A stretch of 64,000 nt of DNA from Arthrobacter jinronghuae (GTDB lineage Bacteria > Actinomycetota > Actinomycetes > Actinomycetales > Micrococcaceae), in contig NZ_CP104263.1 of NCBI RefSeq assembly GCF_025244825.1, positions 1,860,001 through 1,924,000 on the forward strand. Reading direction: 5' to 3'. Positions 13,912-22,490 of the stretch are shown here, in pieces (position 1 is the first letter of the stretch; every line of letters begins with the position of its first letter). The notes beneath the pieces were generated by a model, which saw only the letters and a program-made list of their open reading frames with translations, was not told where the DNA came from and ran no database searches. The position numbers and the translations under genes are program-made.

Positions 13912-16743
13912 GTGAGTGAATCTACCAAACTGGCCACGACCCCCCTTAGCGGCAACATTACGAGCGACACGGAAGACGGCGGCAAGAGCAGCGTTAATAA
14001 CGGCACCACCGCCGTCGAAAACCCGGCCACCCCGGGTACAGCACCCGCCTCCCTGGGAACCGTGAATGCCGGGGGACACAACCGGCTGCTGGTGATCGAC
14101 GGGCACTCCATGGCGTTCCGGGCCTTCTACGCGCTCCCGGCCGAGAACTTCTCCACCGACACCGGCCAGCACACCAACGCCGTCTACGGTTTCACCTCCA
14201 TGCTGATCAACCTGATCAAGGAGGAGAAACCCACTCACGTGGCCGTGGCCTTCGATCTGGACACCCCTACATTCCGGTCAGAGGAATACACCGAGTACAA
14301 GGGCGGCCGGAACAAGACGCCCGAGGAGTTCCACGGACAGATCGACCTGATCATCAAGGTCATGGAAGCCATGCGCATTCCCACGCTGTCCATGGACGGC
14401 TACGAAGCGGATGACATCCTTGCAACCCTGGCCGAGAAGGCGTCGGCCCTCAACTGGGACGTCATGGTCGTCTCGGGGGACCGGGATGCCTTCCAGCTGG
14501 TGGATGACCACGTCACGGTGTTCTACCCCAAGAAGGGTGTTTCCGACCTGCCGCGCATGGACGCCGCAGCTGTGGAAGCCAAATACCTGGTTCCGCCGGA
14601 CAAGTACTCCGACCTCGCCGCACTGGTGGGCGAGAGCGCGGACAACCTGCCCGGCGTCCCGGGCGTGGGGCCCAAGACCGCTGCCAAGTGGATCAAGCTT
14701 TACGGCGGGCTCGAAGGCATCCTCGAGAACCTCGACTCCATCAAGGGCAAGGTAGGCGACTCCCTGCGCGAGAACATCGAGGACGTGAAGCGGAACCGGC
14801 GCCTGAACCGGCTGCTTCGTGACCTGGACCTGCCGGTGGACCTGGAGGCCATGGCCGCCCAGCGGCCGGACCGGGAGGCCATTGAGGAACTCTTTGACGC
14901 CCTGCAGTTCAACGCGCTGCGCAAACGGCTCTTCGACGTCTACGGGGAAGATGAGGGCGAGGCCGCCGCGCACCCCGAAGTGGCCGCCCCTGAACACAGC
15001 ATCATCACCGACGCCGCGGAACTGGACGGCTGGTTCCGTGCCGGCAACCAGGCCCGCACCGCGGTGCAGTTGGTGACGGAGGGTGCCGCCGGGGCGCGCG
15101 ACGTCGTCGGCCTCGCCCTGGTGACGGACGCATCGGCGGCCTACGTACCCCTTGCCGAGCTCGACGCCGCCGCCGAACAGGTGCTTGCGGCCTGGCTGGC
15201 GGACCGAGATGCACCCAAGGTGGTGCACGATTTCAAGGAAGCCTACAAGGCACTGGCAGCCCGCGGCCTGCACCTGGCCGGCGAGGTCGATGACACCGCA
15301 ATCTCGGGCTACCTGATCCAGCCGGACCGCCGCAGCTACGAGTTGGCGGACCTGGCCCAGTACCACCTGAAGATGAACATTGTTCCCGCGGCGGCCGCCA
15401 GCAACCAGCTGGAACTGTCCCTCGGGGACGAAGACGCGGCAACACCCGCCGTGTCCAAGGCGTTTGCCGCCCTGCGGCTCAGCGAGCACTTTGCGGGCCA
15501 GCTCGTGGAGCGCGGCGCCAACCAGCTGCTCGGCGGGCTGGAACTTCCGTTGTCCGAGGTCCTCGCCGAAATGGAGCTTGCCGGTATTGCGGTGTCCTCC
15601 GAGAAGCTGGACCGGCTGCTGGACGATTTCAGCGCCACCATCACCCGCGCGAGTGACGAGGCCTTCCGGATCATCGGCAAGGAAATCAACCTCGGGTCCC
15701 CGAAGCAGCTGCAGGCCGTCCTCTTTGACGAACTCGGCCTGCCGAAGACCAAGAAGATCAAGACCGGGTACTCCACCGACGCCGATGCGCTGACGGACCT
15801 GATCGTGAAGACCGGACATCCGTTCCTGGAGCAGCTGCTCGCCTTCCGCGACGCGTCCAAGCTGCGCTCCACCGTAGAGGGCCTGCGGAAGTCCGTCGCC
15901 GACGACGGCCGCATCCACACCACCTATGCCCAGACAGTGGCCGCCACCGGACGGCTGTCCTCGGTGAACCCGAACCTGCAGAACATCCCGATCCGCTCCG
16001 AAGAGGGCCGCCGCATCCGCGAAGTCTTCGTGGTCGGTGAAGGCTACGATTCGCTGCTCACCGCGGACTACTCGCAGATTGAAATGCGGATCATGGCCCA
16101 CCTCTCCGGCGACGAAGGGCTGATTTCCGCCTTCCAGGCGGGCGAGGACCTGCACCGCTTCGTCGGGTCGCACGTGTTCAACGTGGCCCCCGAAGAGGTC
16201 ACCAGTGCTATGCGCTCCAAGGTCAAGGCAATGTCCTACGGCCTGGTCTACGGGCTCAGTTCCTTCGGCCTGTCCAAGCAGCTGGCCATCCCGGTGGACG
16301 AGGCCAGGACCCTCATCCGTGACTACTTCGAGCGGTTCGGTGCCGTGCGCGATTACCTGCGCGGCGTCGTCGAGCAGGCCCGCAAGGACGGGTTCACCTC
16401 CACCATCGAGGGCCGCCGCCGCTACCTGCCGGACCTGTCCAGCGACAACCGGCAGCTGCGCGAAATGGCCGAACGGGCAGCACTCAATGCCCCCATCCAG
16501 GGATCCGCGGCGGACATCATCAAGAAGGCCATGCTCGGTGTGGACAGTGAGCTGAAGGCGCAGGGGCTGAAATCCCGGATGCTGCTGCAGGTCCATGATG
16601 AACTGGTCCTCGAAGTCGCCGCAGGGGAGCGGGACGCGGTGGAGAAGCTGGTGCGGGCCCAGATGGGCTCCGCGGCGGACCTGTCCGTTCCGCTGGATGT
16701 CTCCGTCGGCGAGGGCATCAGCTGGCACGAGGCCGGGCACTAG
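13912..16743 (+). CDS. polA: DNA polymerase I
   Basis: Repair and Okazaki-fragment processing polymerase, 943 residues from the GTG at 13912. After about 50 low-complexity residues come the 5'-3' exonuclease domain (LLVIDGHSMAFRAFYALP, GYEADDILATLA, GVPGVGPKTAAKWI), an exonuclease-like middle domain and the family A polymerase domain (motif A TADYSQIEMRIMAHLSGD, motif B RSKVKAMSYGLVYG, motif C LLQVHDELVLEV). The DxE motif expected for proofreading is not visible in the middle domain (AVQLVTEGAAG), so 3'-5' exonuclease activity is probably lost, as in other actinobacteria. The GTG is preferred because a TAGGCT -10 lies seven bases upstream; upstream in-frame ATGs would overlap the thioesterase gene. 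Confidence 0.95.
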   Translation: MSESTKLATTPLSGNITSDTEDGGKSSVNNGTTAVENPATPGTAPASLGTVNAGGHNRLLVIDGHSMAFRAFYALPAENFSTDTGQHTNAVYGFTSMLINLIKEEKPTHVAVAFDLDTPTFRSEEYTEYKGGRNKTPEEFHGQIDLIIKVMEAMRIPTLSMDGYEADDILATLAEKASALNWDVMVVSGDRDAFQLVDDHVTVFYPKKGVSDLPRMDAAAVEAKYLVPPDKYSDLAALVGESADNLPGVPGVGPKTAAKWIKLYGGLEGILENLDSIKGKVGDSLRENIEDVKRNRRLNRLLRDLDLPVDLEAMAAQRPDREAIEELFDALQFNALRKRLFDVYGEDEGEAAAHPEVAAPEHSIITDAAELDGWFRAGNQARTAVQLVTEGAAGARDVVGLALVTDASAAYVPLAELDAAAEQVLAAWLADRDAPKVVHDFKEAYKALAARGLHLAGEVDDTAISGYLIQPDRRSYELADLAQYHLKMNIVPAAAASNQLELSLGDEDAATPAVSKAFAALRLSEHFAGQLVERGANQLLGGLELPLSEVLAEMELAGIAVSSEKLDRLLDDFSATITRASDEAFRIIGKEINLGSPKQLQAVLFDELGLPKTKKIKTGYSTDADALTDLIVKTGHPFLEQLLAFRDASKLRSTVEGLRKSVADDGRIHTTYAQTVAATGRLSSVNPNLQNIPIRSEEGRRIREVFVVGEGYDSLLTADYSQIEMRIMAHLSGDEGLISAFQAGEDLHRFVGSHVFNVAPEEVTSAMRSKVKAMSYGLVYGLSSFGLSKQLAIPVDEARTLIRDYFERFGAVRDYLRGVVEQARKDGFTSTIEGRRRYLPDLSSDNRQLREMAERAALNAPIQGSAADIIKKAMLGVDSELKAQGLKSRMLLQVHDELVLEVAAGERDAVEKLVRAQMGSAADLSVPLDVSVGEGISWHEAGH

Positions 16744-16771
16744 GCGCTGCCGCCTAAACACAGGGGGAACC

Positions 16772-18103
16772 ATGGGTACGGACCACAGCACGGACAGCAC
16801 CACGGACGGGCTGCGGTTCGCTTCCTTCCCGGCCGGGTACGACGCCGCGGACCCGGCCAAGGCGGACGAGCGGACCGCCGGGTGGTTCGACGCCGTTAAC
16901 CTGGGCTTCCACGAGGACCGCACCAAAGAGGAGCGGCTGCCTGCCCAGGTGGACGGTTACCTGCGGGACGGCCGCATCCTGACCGCGGTGTACGACGATC
17001 GCCTGCCGGAGTACGCCTGGAACCCGGCAGTGCCCGTGGCGACCTACGGGACCATGGTCAATGACCTGAACGTCGGTGGAAGTGAATTGCTGCCCACGCA
17101 CCTGGTCACGGCGGTCACCGTCCGGCCCACGCACCGGCGCCGGGGTATCCTGCGGCGGATGATTACCGCGGACCTCACCCGGGCCAAAGACTCCGGCCTG
17201 GCGCTGGCCGCCCTCACGGCGTCCGAGGCAACCATCTACGGGCGCTTCGGGTTCGGAGCTGCCACCTCCACCGCCGGCGTCGAACTGGACACCCGCGGCG
17301 GCCTCGAATTCACGGCCCCGCCGCGTGGCAGCATCGCGATTGCCGACGCCGATAAGCTCCGGGGGCTCGTGCCGGAAATCTTCCGGGCACACCTGGAACG
17401 CACGTTCGGCGCCCTGGGGCGGCAGTATGCGTACGCCATGCGTGCTGCCGGGAAGTGGAGCGGGGAAAACACTGAACCGGACACGGCCGTGCGCAGTGTC
17501 CTCCGGTACAACGCCGACGGCGTCCCGGACGGATATGCGGCCTACAAGTCGCTGGGCTGGCAGAACGAGCCGCATACGGTGAAGATCACCGACCTGGTGG
17601 CGGCCAGCGACGAGGCCTACCGCGAGCTGTGGCGCTACCTCGGATCCATCGACCTGGTGGACCGGCTGACCTTCTCCGAGGCCCCGGTCGAGGATCCGCT
17701 GCCCTGGATGCTGACTGACCGGCGGCGCTACAAGGTAAAGCACGTCGAGGACGTCCTGTGGCTGCGGATCCTGGATCCCGCGGCCGCACTAGGGGCCCGC
17801 GGATACTTCGGCGACGGCGCCGTAGTGCTCGACGTCGAAGATCCGATGGCGCTGGCAGCGGGAACTTTCCTGCTCGAGGTACGCGGCGGCGTCGGAACCG
17901 CACGTCCGGCCGCAGCCGGGGAACACGCGGATACGCCGCGGGTGCAGCTGACTGCCGCTGCACTCGGTTCCCTGTACCTGGGGGCCGTGAGTGCGCGGAC
18001 CCTGGCGGCAGCCGGATCAGTGCAGGCCGGGGACGCTGCCCTAGGCGTACTGGACGAGCTGTTTTCGGCCGGGCCGGCGCCTTACTGCAGCACGCATTTC
18101 TAA
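16772..18103 (+). CDS. Eis-like GNAT N-acetyltransferase
   Basis: A 443-residue acetyltransferase of the Eis family: N-terminal GNAT domain with the acetyl-CoA site VTAVTVRPTHRRRGILRRM (about 108-126) and IYGRFGFGAAT, a second degenerate GNAT domain, and a C-terminal SCP2-like domain. The chain ends in THF; Eis enzymes use a terminal Phe carboxylate in catalysis, which fits. Family members acetylate amines of aminoglycosides, polyamines or peptides. The true substrate here is unknown. The ATG at 16772 has GGGGGA six bases upstream; a longer frame back into polA is out of frame with polA and shows no similarity. It follows polA by 28 bases. Confidence 0.88.
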   Translation: MGTDHSTDSTTDGLRFASFPAGYDAADPAKADERTAGWFDAVNLGFHEDRTKEERLPAQVDGYLRDGRILTAVYDDRLPEYAWNPAVPVATYGTMVNDLNVGGSELLPTHLVTAVTVRPTHRRRGILRRMITADLTRAKDSGLALAALTASEATIYGRFGFGAATSTAGVELDTRGGLEFTAPPRGSIAIADADKLRGLVPEIFRAHLERTFGALGRQYAYAMRAAGKWSGENTEPDTAVRSVLRYNADGVPDGYAAYKSLGWQNEPHTVKITDLVAASDEAYRELWRYLGSIDLVDRLTFSEAPVEDPLPWMLTDRRRYKVKHVEDVLWLRILDPAAALGARGYFGDGAVVLDVEDPMALAAGTFLLEVRGGVGTARPAAAGEHADTPRVQLTAAALGSLYLGAVSARTLAAAGSVQAGDAALGVLDELFSAGPAPYCSTHF

Positions 18104-18153
18104 CCACTTGCGTGGCGGGCAGGTATTTTTCCACCGCGGCCCAGCTGTTCCCT

Positions 18154-18183
18154 TTGACCTGCGTTGGCGGGTCCGGCTAGACT
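18154..18183 (+). promoter_or_regulatory. rpsA promoter
   Basis: TTGACC (18154-18159) and TAGACT (18178-18183) are separated by 18 bases, a good vegetative sigma-factor promoter. Transcription would begin near 18190, about 190 bases before the rpsA start codon. Confidence 0.75.
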
Positions 18184-18189
18184 GATCGG

Positions 18190-18380
18190 GCGCGTAATAG
18201 CGCAAGTTATAACCAATCCTGTCCATCTCCGGGCAAACAAGCTGTTCGTCCTCGGCACTTTCGTGCCTTTGGCATTCACTTGGGCAAGTATCTTGCCTGC
18301 GGGGGCCACCCGGCCCAACCGCCGGTTAGTGGAAACCAGTCCGGAATACAAAACAACTTCCACATCGGAGTCCCAACTAC
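18190..18380 (+). promoter_or_regulatory. Long structured 5' leader of rpsA
   Basis: The untranslated leader can form at least two hairpins: GGCAC-TTTC-GTGCC at 18254-18267 and GGCAAG-TAT-CTTGCC at 18283-18297. It ends with CGGAG about 12 bases before the ATG. Such leaders of ribosomal protein genes often mediate feedback by the product, but I recognise no described motif here. Confidence 0.5.
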
Positions 18381-19853
18381 ATGACCATCACCACCAACGA
18401 GAAGTCCGGTACCCCGCAGGTCGCCATCAACGACATCGGTACTGCCGAGGACTTCCTCGCCGCGATTGACGCAACGATCAAGTACTTCAACGACGGCGAT
18501 CTCGTCGAAGGTACCGTTGTCAAGGTTGACCGCGACGAGGTCCTGCTCGACATCGGTTACAAGACCGAGGGTGTCATCCCTTCCCGCGAGCTTTCCATCA
18601 AGCACGACGTTGATCCCGGAGACGTTGTCTCCGTCGGCGATCAGGTCGAAGCCCTGGTGCTCACCAAGGAAGACAAAGAAGGCCGTCTGATCCTCTCCAA
18701 GAAGCGTGCTCAGTACGAGCGTGCCTGGGGCGACATCGAGAAGGTCAAGGAAGAAGACGGCGTCGTTACCGGTACCGTCATCGAGGTTGTCAAGGGTGGT
18801 CTTATCCTCGACATCGGGCTGCGCGGCTTCCTGCCGGCATCCCTCGTGGAGATGCGTCGCGTCCGCGACCTGGCTCCGTACATCGGTCAGCAGATCGAAG
18901 CCAAGATCATCGAGCTGGACAAGAACCGCAACAACGTTGTTCTGTCCCGCCGTGCCTGGCTCGAGCAGACCCAGTCCGAGGTTCGTTCCACGTTCCTCAA
19001 CAAGCTGGAAAAGGGCCAGGTTCGTCCCGGCGTTGTTTCCTCCATCGTCAACTTCGGTGCGTTCGTGGACCTTGGCGGCGTAGACGGCCTCGTTCACGTT
19101 TCCGAGCTGTCCTGGAAGCACATCGACCACCCCTCCGAGGTTGTCGAAGTTGGCCAGGAAGTCACCGTTGAGGTTCTGGAAGTTGACCTTGACCGCGAGC
19201 GTGTCTCCCTGTCGCTGAAGGCTACGCAGGAAGATCCGTGGCAGACCTTCGCCCGCACCCACGCCCTCGGCCAGGTTGTTCCGGGTAAGGTCACCAAGCT
19301 GGTTCCGTTCGGTGCGTTCGTTCGCGTCGAAGACGGCATCGAAGGCCTGGTCCACATCTCCGAACTGGCTGTCCGCCACGTGGAGCTCGCCGAGCAGGTT
19401 GTCTCCGTTGGTGACGAACTGTTCGTCAAGGTCATCGACATCGACCTCGAGCGTCGCCGCATCTCGCTGTCCCTCAAGCAGGCCAACGAGGGCGTCGATC
19501 CCGAGGGCACCGAGTTCGATCCGGCTCTGTACGGCATGGCCGCAGAGTACGACGAAGCCGGCAACTACAAGTACCCGGAGGGCTTCGACCCCGAGTCCAA
19601 CGAATGGCTCGAAGGCTACGAAACCCAGCGCGCCGCTTGGGAGCAGCAGTACGCTGATGCCCAGGCACGTTGGGAAGCCCACAAGAAGCAGGTCGCCCAG
19701 CACAACTCCGAGGACATCGCTGCTGCTTCGGAATCCACCGATTCCGGCACCACCAGCTACTCCTCCGAGCCGGCCGTTGCCGAGACGGGTGCCGGCACGC
19801 TGGCTTCCGACGAAGCCCTGGCTGCACTGCGCGAGAAGCTCACGGGAAACTAA
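18381..19853 (+). CDS. rpsA: 30S ribosomal protein S1
   Basis: Binds mRNA and helps recruit it to the 30S subunit. The 490-residue protein has four S1 RNA-binding domains: about 37-106 (VEGTVVKVDRDEVLLDIGYK), 124-190 (GTVIEVVKGGLILDIGLRG), 209-280 (GVVSSIVNFGAFVDLGGVDG) and 294-365 (GKVTKLVPFGAFVRVEDGIE), then an acidic, Gln/Ala/Ser-rich tail. Four domains is normal for actinobacteria, against six in enterobacteria. Codon use is much more biased to C-ending and GTT/CGT codons than its neighbours, in keeping with very high expression. It is a single-gene transcript with its own promoter and terminator. Confidence 0.97.
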   Translation: MTITTNEKSGTPQVAINDIGTAEDFLAAIDATIKYFNDGDLVEGTVVKVDRDEVLLDIGYKTEGVIPSRELSIKHDVDPGDVVSVGDQVEALVLTKEDKEGRLILSKKRAQYERAWGDIEKVKEEDGVVTGTVIEVVKGGLILDIGLRGFLPASLVEMRRVRDLAPYIGQQIEAKIIELDKNRNNVVLSRRAWLEQTQSEVRSTFLNKLEKGQVRPGVVSSIVNFGAFVDLGGVDGLVHVSELSWKHIDHPSEVVEVGQEVTVEVLEVDLDRERVSLSLKATQEDPWQTFARTHALGQVVPGKVTKLVPFGAFVRVEDGIEGLVHISELAVRHVELAEQVVSVGDELFVKVIDIDLERRRISLSLKQANEGVDPEGTEFDPALYGMAAEYDEAGNYKYPEGFDPESNEWLEGYETQRAAWEQQYADAQARWEAHKKQVAQHNSEDIAAASESTDSGTTSYSSEPAVAETGAGTLASDEALAALREKLTGN

Positions 19854-19899
19854 TTCCCACTGGTTCCGCTGTCCGGTAAGCCGGACCGTGTAACTGCCT

Positions 19900-19934
19900 A
19901 AAGCGGGCCTCCACTTCGGTGGGGGCCCGCTTTT
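19900..19934 (+). terminator. Rho-independent terminator of rpsA
   Basis: A 15-bp stem (19900-19914 with 19919-19933, one G-U pair) closed by a stable C(TTCG)G tetraloop and followed by a T-run. A second small hairpin, GTCCGG-TAAG-CCGGAC, lies just upstream at 19871-19886. Confidence 0.92.
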
Positions 19935-20025
19935 GCGTGTGCGGGCGTGTCTGTGTGCGGACCAGCCTGCGGCCACCCTAGGGTAGGCCGGAGAACGGTT
20001 TTTCGATGTCGATCAGGGGGAGATC

Positions 20026-20481
20026 ATGGCGGAACAAGGGGACCGGCCGGGGCAGGGGCCGTTTGTGCCGCCGCAGCAGTCTTATCCGCAGCAGTTTTCC
20101 CCGCAAACGCCTTACGGCCACCCGGCGAAGGCCAGATCCGGTGCCGAGTTTGCTGCCCTGATGACCGCCTCGGTACTCACCGTCTTAGTTGGTGCCTATA
20201 CCACGCTCGTGGCATTCGTTGTCTTTATCAATCTCGGCATGACGCAGGGCGCTTCCGATGAGTCCGGGGAACGAGCGAAATACGAGGTTATGTCCCTGTT
20301 TCTGTGCCCCGGCCCGTTCGTCGCCTTGGGCCTTGCGTGGGGCGGCTATGCCGTGCTCCGCCGGTTGAAGCATCCGACGGCGGCGCGGTGGTGGTTCGGT
20401 GCGGCACTGCTCGTCTGGTTCATGCTGTTCCTGTTCTGGCTGGGTCCGGAAGTGGCGTTCCCCATGACGGGTTCTGTATGA
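20026..20481 (+). CDS. Small membrane protein with proline/glutamine-rich N-terminus, unknown function
   Basis: A 151-residue protein. Residues 1-35 are rich in Pro, Gln and Gly (GPFVPPQQSYPQQFSPQTPY), followed by about three transmembrane helices (about 42-68, 90-110 and 122-142). I do not recognise the family; proline-rich cytoplasmic N-termini of this sort are common in actinobacterial membrane proteins. The ATG has GGGGGAG upstream. The next gene, a DNA ligase, overlaps its stop by four bases, so the two are cotranscribed, but no functional link is obvious. Confidence 0.7.
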   Translation: MAEQGDRPGQGPFVPPQQSYPQQFSPQTPYGHPAKARSGAEFAALMTASVLTVLVGAYTTLVAFVVFINLGMTQGASDESGERAKYEVMSLFLCPGPFVALGLAWGGYAVLRRLKHPTAARWWFGAALLVWFMLFLFWLGPEVAFPMTGSV

Positions 20482-22484
20482 GGAACTTCAACATCACCGC
20501 GGAGAATTACGACCAGCTGGTGGCGCAGGCCCTGTCCGCGGCGAGGGCCTACGAACAGACCGACATCGAGGAAATGCCGGACGACCGGTTCGACATTCTG
20601 CTGGCAGCTATCCTGGCCTACGAAACGGCCAACGGCATCTCCGCCTCCCACGGGCTGCACTCGGCTGTCGGCCATGGGGGAGCCGAAGGCGGGAACGTCG
20701 AGCATGCCTCGCCGGCCGGGTCGTTGGAAAAGCCCGGCGAGGAGAAGGTCATCGAGTTCGCCGCTGCGCATCCCGATGCAGTGGTTGAACCGAAAATCGA
20801 CGGTATGGCAATTATCGTCCGCTATAGGGACGGGCGCCTCTTTTCCGCTGCCACGCGGGGCGACGGCTACACCGGTGAAGACGTCACCGTCAAGGTCCGC
20901 GGCGTCGAAGGGCTGCCGGAAGCCGCCGGTACAGGCGACTTCGAAGTCCGCGGGGAGCTGTACCTGAACGAGGCGAACCTGGGACAGGCCAACGCGATCC
21001 GCGCCGCGGCGGGCCAGGCGCCGTTTCGGAACGCCCGCAACGGCGTAGCCGGAATGCTGAACAAGGACGGCAGCACCTACGCCGGACTGTTCTCCTTCGC
21101 GGCATACACGCTCGGCGGGGACGCCGACCACCTGGACGCGATGCAGGAACTTTCAGCCCTGGGCTTCACGACGGCGCGTTCCCTGCTGCCGCAGGTCGTC
21201 CTGGCTGCGGATGACCCGATGGCAGCGGTCGCTGCCCTGGGTGCGGTCCGTTCTGACCTGGGTTTCCCCATCGACGGCGCCGTCCTGAAGGTGCCCGCTG
21301 CCGCAGATCGGAAAGCCCTGGGGGAGGGACCGCATGCCCCCAAGTGGGCGGTGGCCTACAAGTACCCGCCGGTGCAGGTGCCTGCCGTCATTGAAGACAT
21401 AGAACTCGAGATCGGTAAGACCGGACGGCTGTCCATCCGTGCGCGGTTCACGCCCGTGGACGTGGACGGTTCCACGATCGGATACGCCTCCCTGCACAAC
21501 GTCCAGGACCTGTTGAAGAAGGACATCCGCGTCGGGGACACGGTCATGGCGTACAAGGCCAACGACGTCATTCCGCAGGTCCACCTGCCGCGGGCGGACC
21601 TTCGGGACCCGTCTTCCCTCCCGTGGGAACCGCCGGCCGGCTGTCCAAAATGCGGCCGGGACTTCGATAAGTCCACCGAGCTGTGGCGGTGCACAAATCC
21701 CGAATGCTCGGTTTCCGGGCGGATTTCCTACGCAGTCTCCCGCGACGCCGGGTTGGATATTGACGGCGTCGGCGGCTCCACCGGGGACGCCCTTATCGAA
21801 GCGGATCTGGTCCGGGATGTCTCGGACATCTTCCACCTGACCGAGGATCAGCTAGCCAACCTGAGGCTGGGCACGGGAGAACCGGGTGCGGACCGGCTGC
21901 TCGGGGTTAAGAAGGCCAAAAAAATCATGGCCGAAATTGAGCAGGCCAAGTCCCGGCCGCTGAACCGGGTTATCACCGCCCTGGCCATGCGCTACGCCGG
22001 ACGGACCTTCGGCCGCCGGCTGGCCGCACGCTTCGGGACGATGGAGAACCTCCGGTGCGCGTCGGTGGAAGAGCTCGCGGGTGTCGAAGGCATCGGCAAG
22101 GCCAAGGCGGAAGTTATCCATGCAGCACTGAAGGACAACGGGCCGGTCATTGACCGCCTGGCCGCGGCCGGGGTGAATATGGGCACCCCGGCGGCCGCAC
22201 CATTGAAGGCTGCCAGGGCAGCCAGGCTGACCACCCCTGAGGGGGAGGCCATGAATGTGGTCATCACCGGCTCTCTGAAGGGCAGCGCGCTGGGCTCCCT
22301 GACCCGGGCGGGTGCCCTGGAACTAATCGAAGCCCATGGAGGCCGCGCAGCCGGTTCGGTCTCGAAAACCACGTCCCTCTTGGTGTGTGCCGAGCCGGGA
22401 AGCAGTAAGTTCCTCCGCGCGCAGGAGCTGGGCATCAAGATCGTCACGCCGGACGAGTTCGCGCAGATACTCGAAGGCCACTGA
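20478..22484 (+). CDS. NAD+-dependent DNA ligase, divergent LigA family
   Basis: Joins DNA nicks using NAD+. The 668-residue protein has the complete LigA order: Ia-like N-terminus, adenylation domain with the nucleotide-accepting Lys106 in VVEPKIDGMAI, RGDGYTGEDVT and FEVRGELYL, OB fold, a four-Cys zinc finger (CPKCG then WRCTNPEC), helix-hairpin-helix repeats and a C-terminal BRCT domain (about 590-668). It departs from normal LigA at several otherwise constant places: SLEKPGEE instead of SLDNAFS, PDDRFD instead of SDAEYD, and RNGVAGMLNKDG instead of RNAAAGSLRQ. I infer a paralogue rather than the essential ligase, but the rest of the genome is needed to tell. The start is the ATG at 20478, overlapping the upstream stop (ATGA). 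Confidence 0.85.
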   Translation: MRNFNITAENYDQLVAQALSAARAYEQTDIEEMPDDRFDILLAAILAYETANGISASHGLHSAVGHGGAEGGNVEHASPAGSLEKPGEEKVIEFAAAHPDAVVEPKIDGMAIIVRYRDGRLFSAATRGDGYTGEDVTVKVRGVEGLPEAAGTGDFEVRGELYLNEANLGQANAIRAAAGQAPFRNARNGVAGMLNKDGSTYAGLFSFAAYTLGGDADHLDAMQELSALGFTTARSLLPQVVLAADDPMAAVAALGAVRSDLGFPIDGAVLKVPAAADRKALGEGPHAPKWAVAYKYPPVQVPAVIEDIELEIGKTGRLSIRARFTPVDVDGSTIGYASLHNVQDLLKKDIRVGDTVMAYKANDVIPQVHLPRADLRDPSSLPWEPPAGCPKCGRDFDKSTELWRCTNPECSVSGRISYAVSRDAGLDIDGVGGSTGDALIEADLVRDVSDIFHLTEDQLANLRLGTGEPGADRLLGVKKAKKIMAEIEQAKSRPLNRVITALAMRYAGRTFGRRLAARFGTMENLRCASVEELAGVEGIGKAKAEVIHAALKDNGPVIDRLAAAGVNMGTPAAAPLKAARAARLTTPEGEAMNVVITGSLKGSALGSLTRAGALELIEAHGGRAAGSVSKTTSLLVCAEPGSSKFLRAQELGIKIVTPDEFAQILEGH

Positions 22485-22490
22485 GAGCAT

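Noticed and set aside
14278-16926. An 882-codon open frame antisense to polA
   Set aside because: High-GC shadow of the polA codon pattern; the translation is low complexity, has no recognisable domain, and polA itself is unmistakable.
18164-18469. A 101-codon frame across the rpsA leader
   Set aside because: Runs out of frame into rpsA, has no ribosome site and is better explained as leader RNA.
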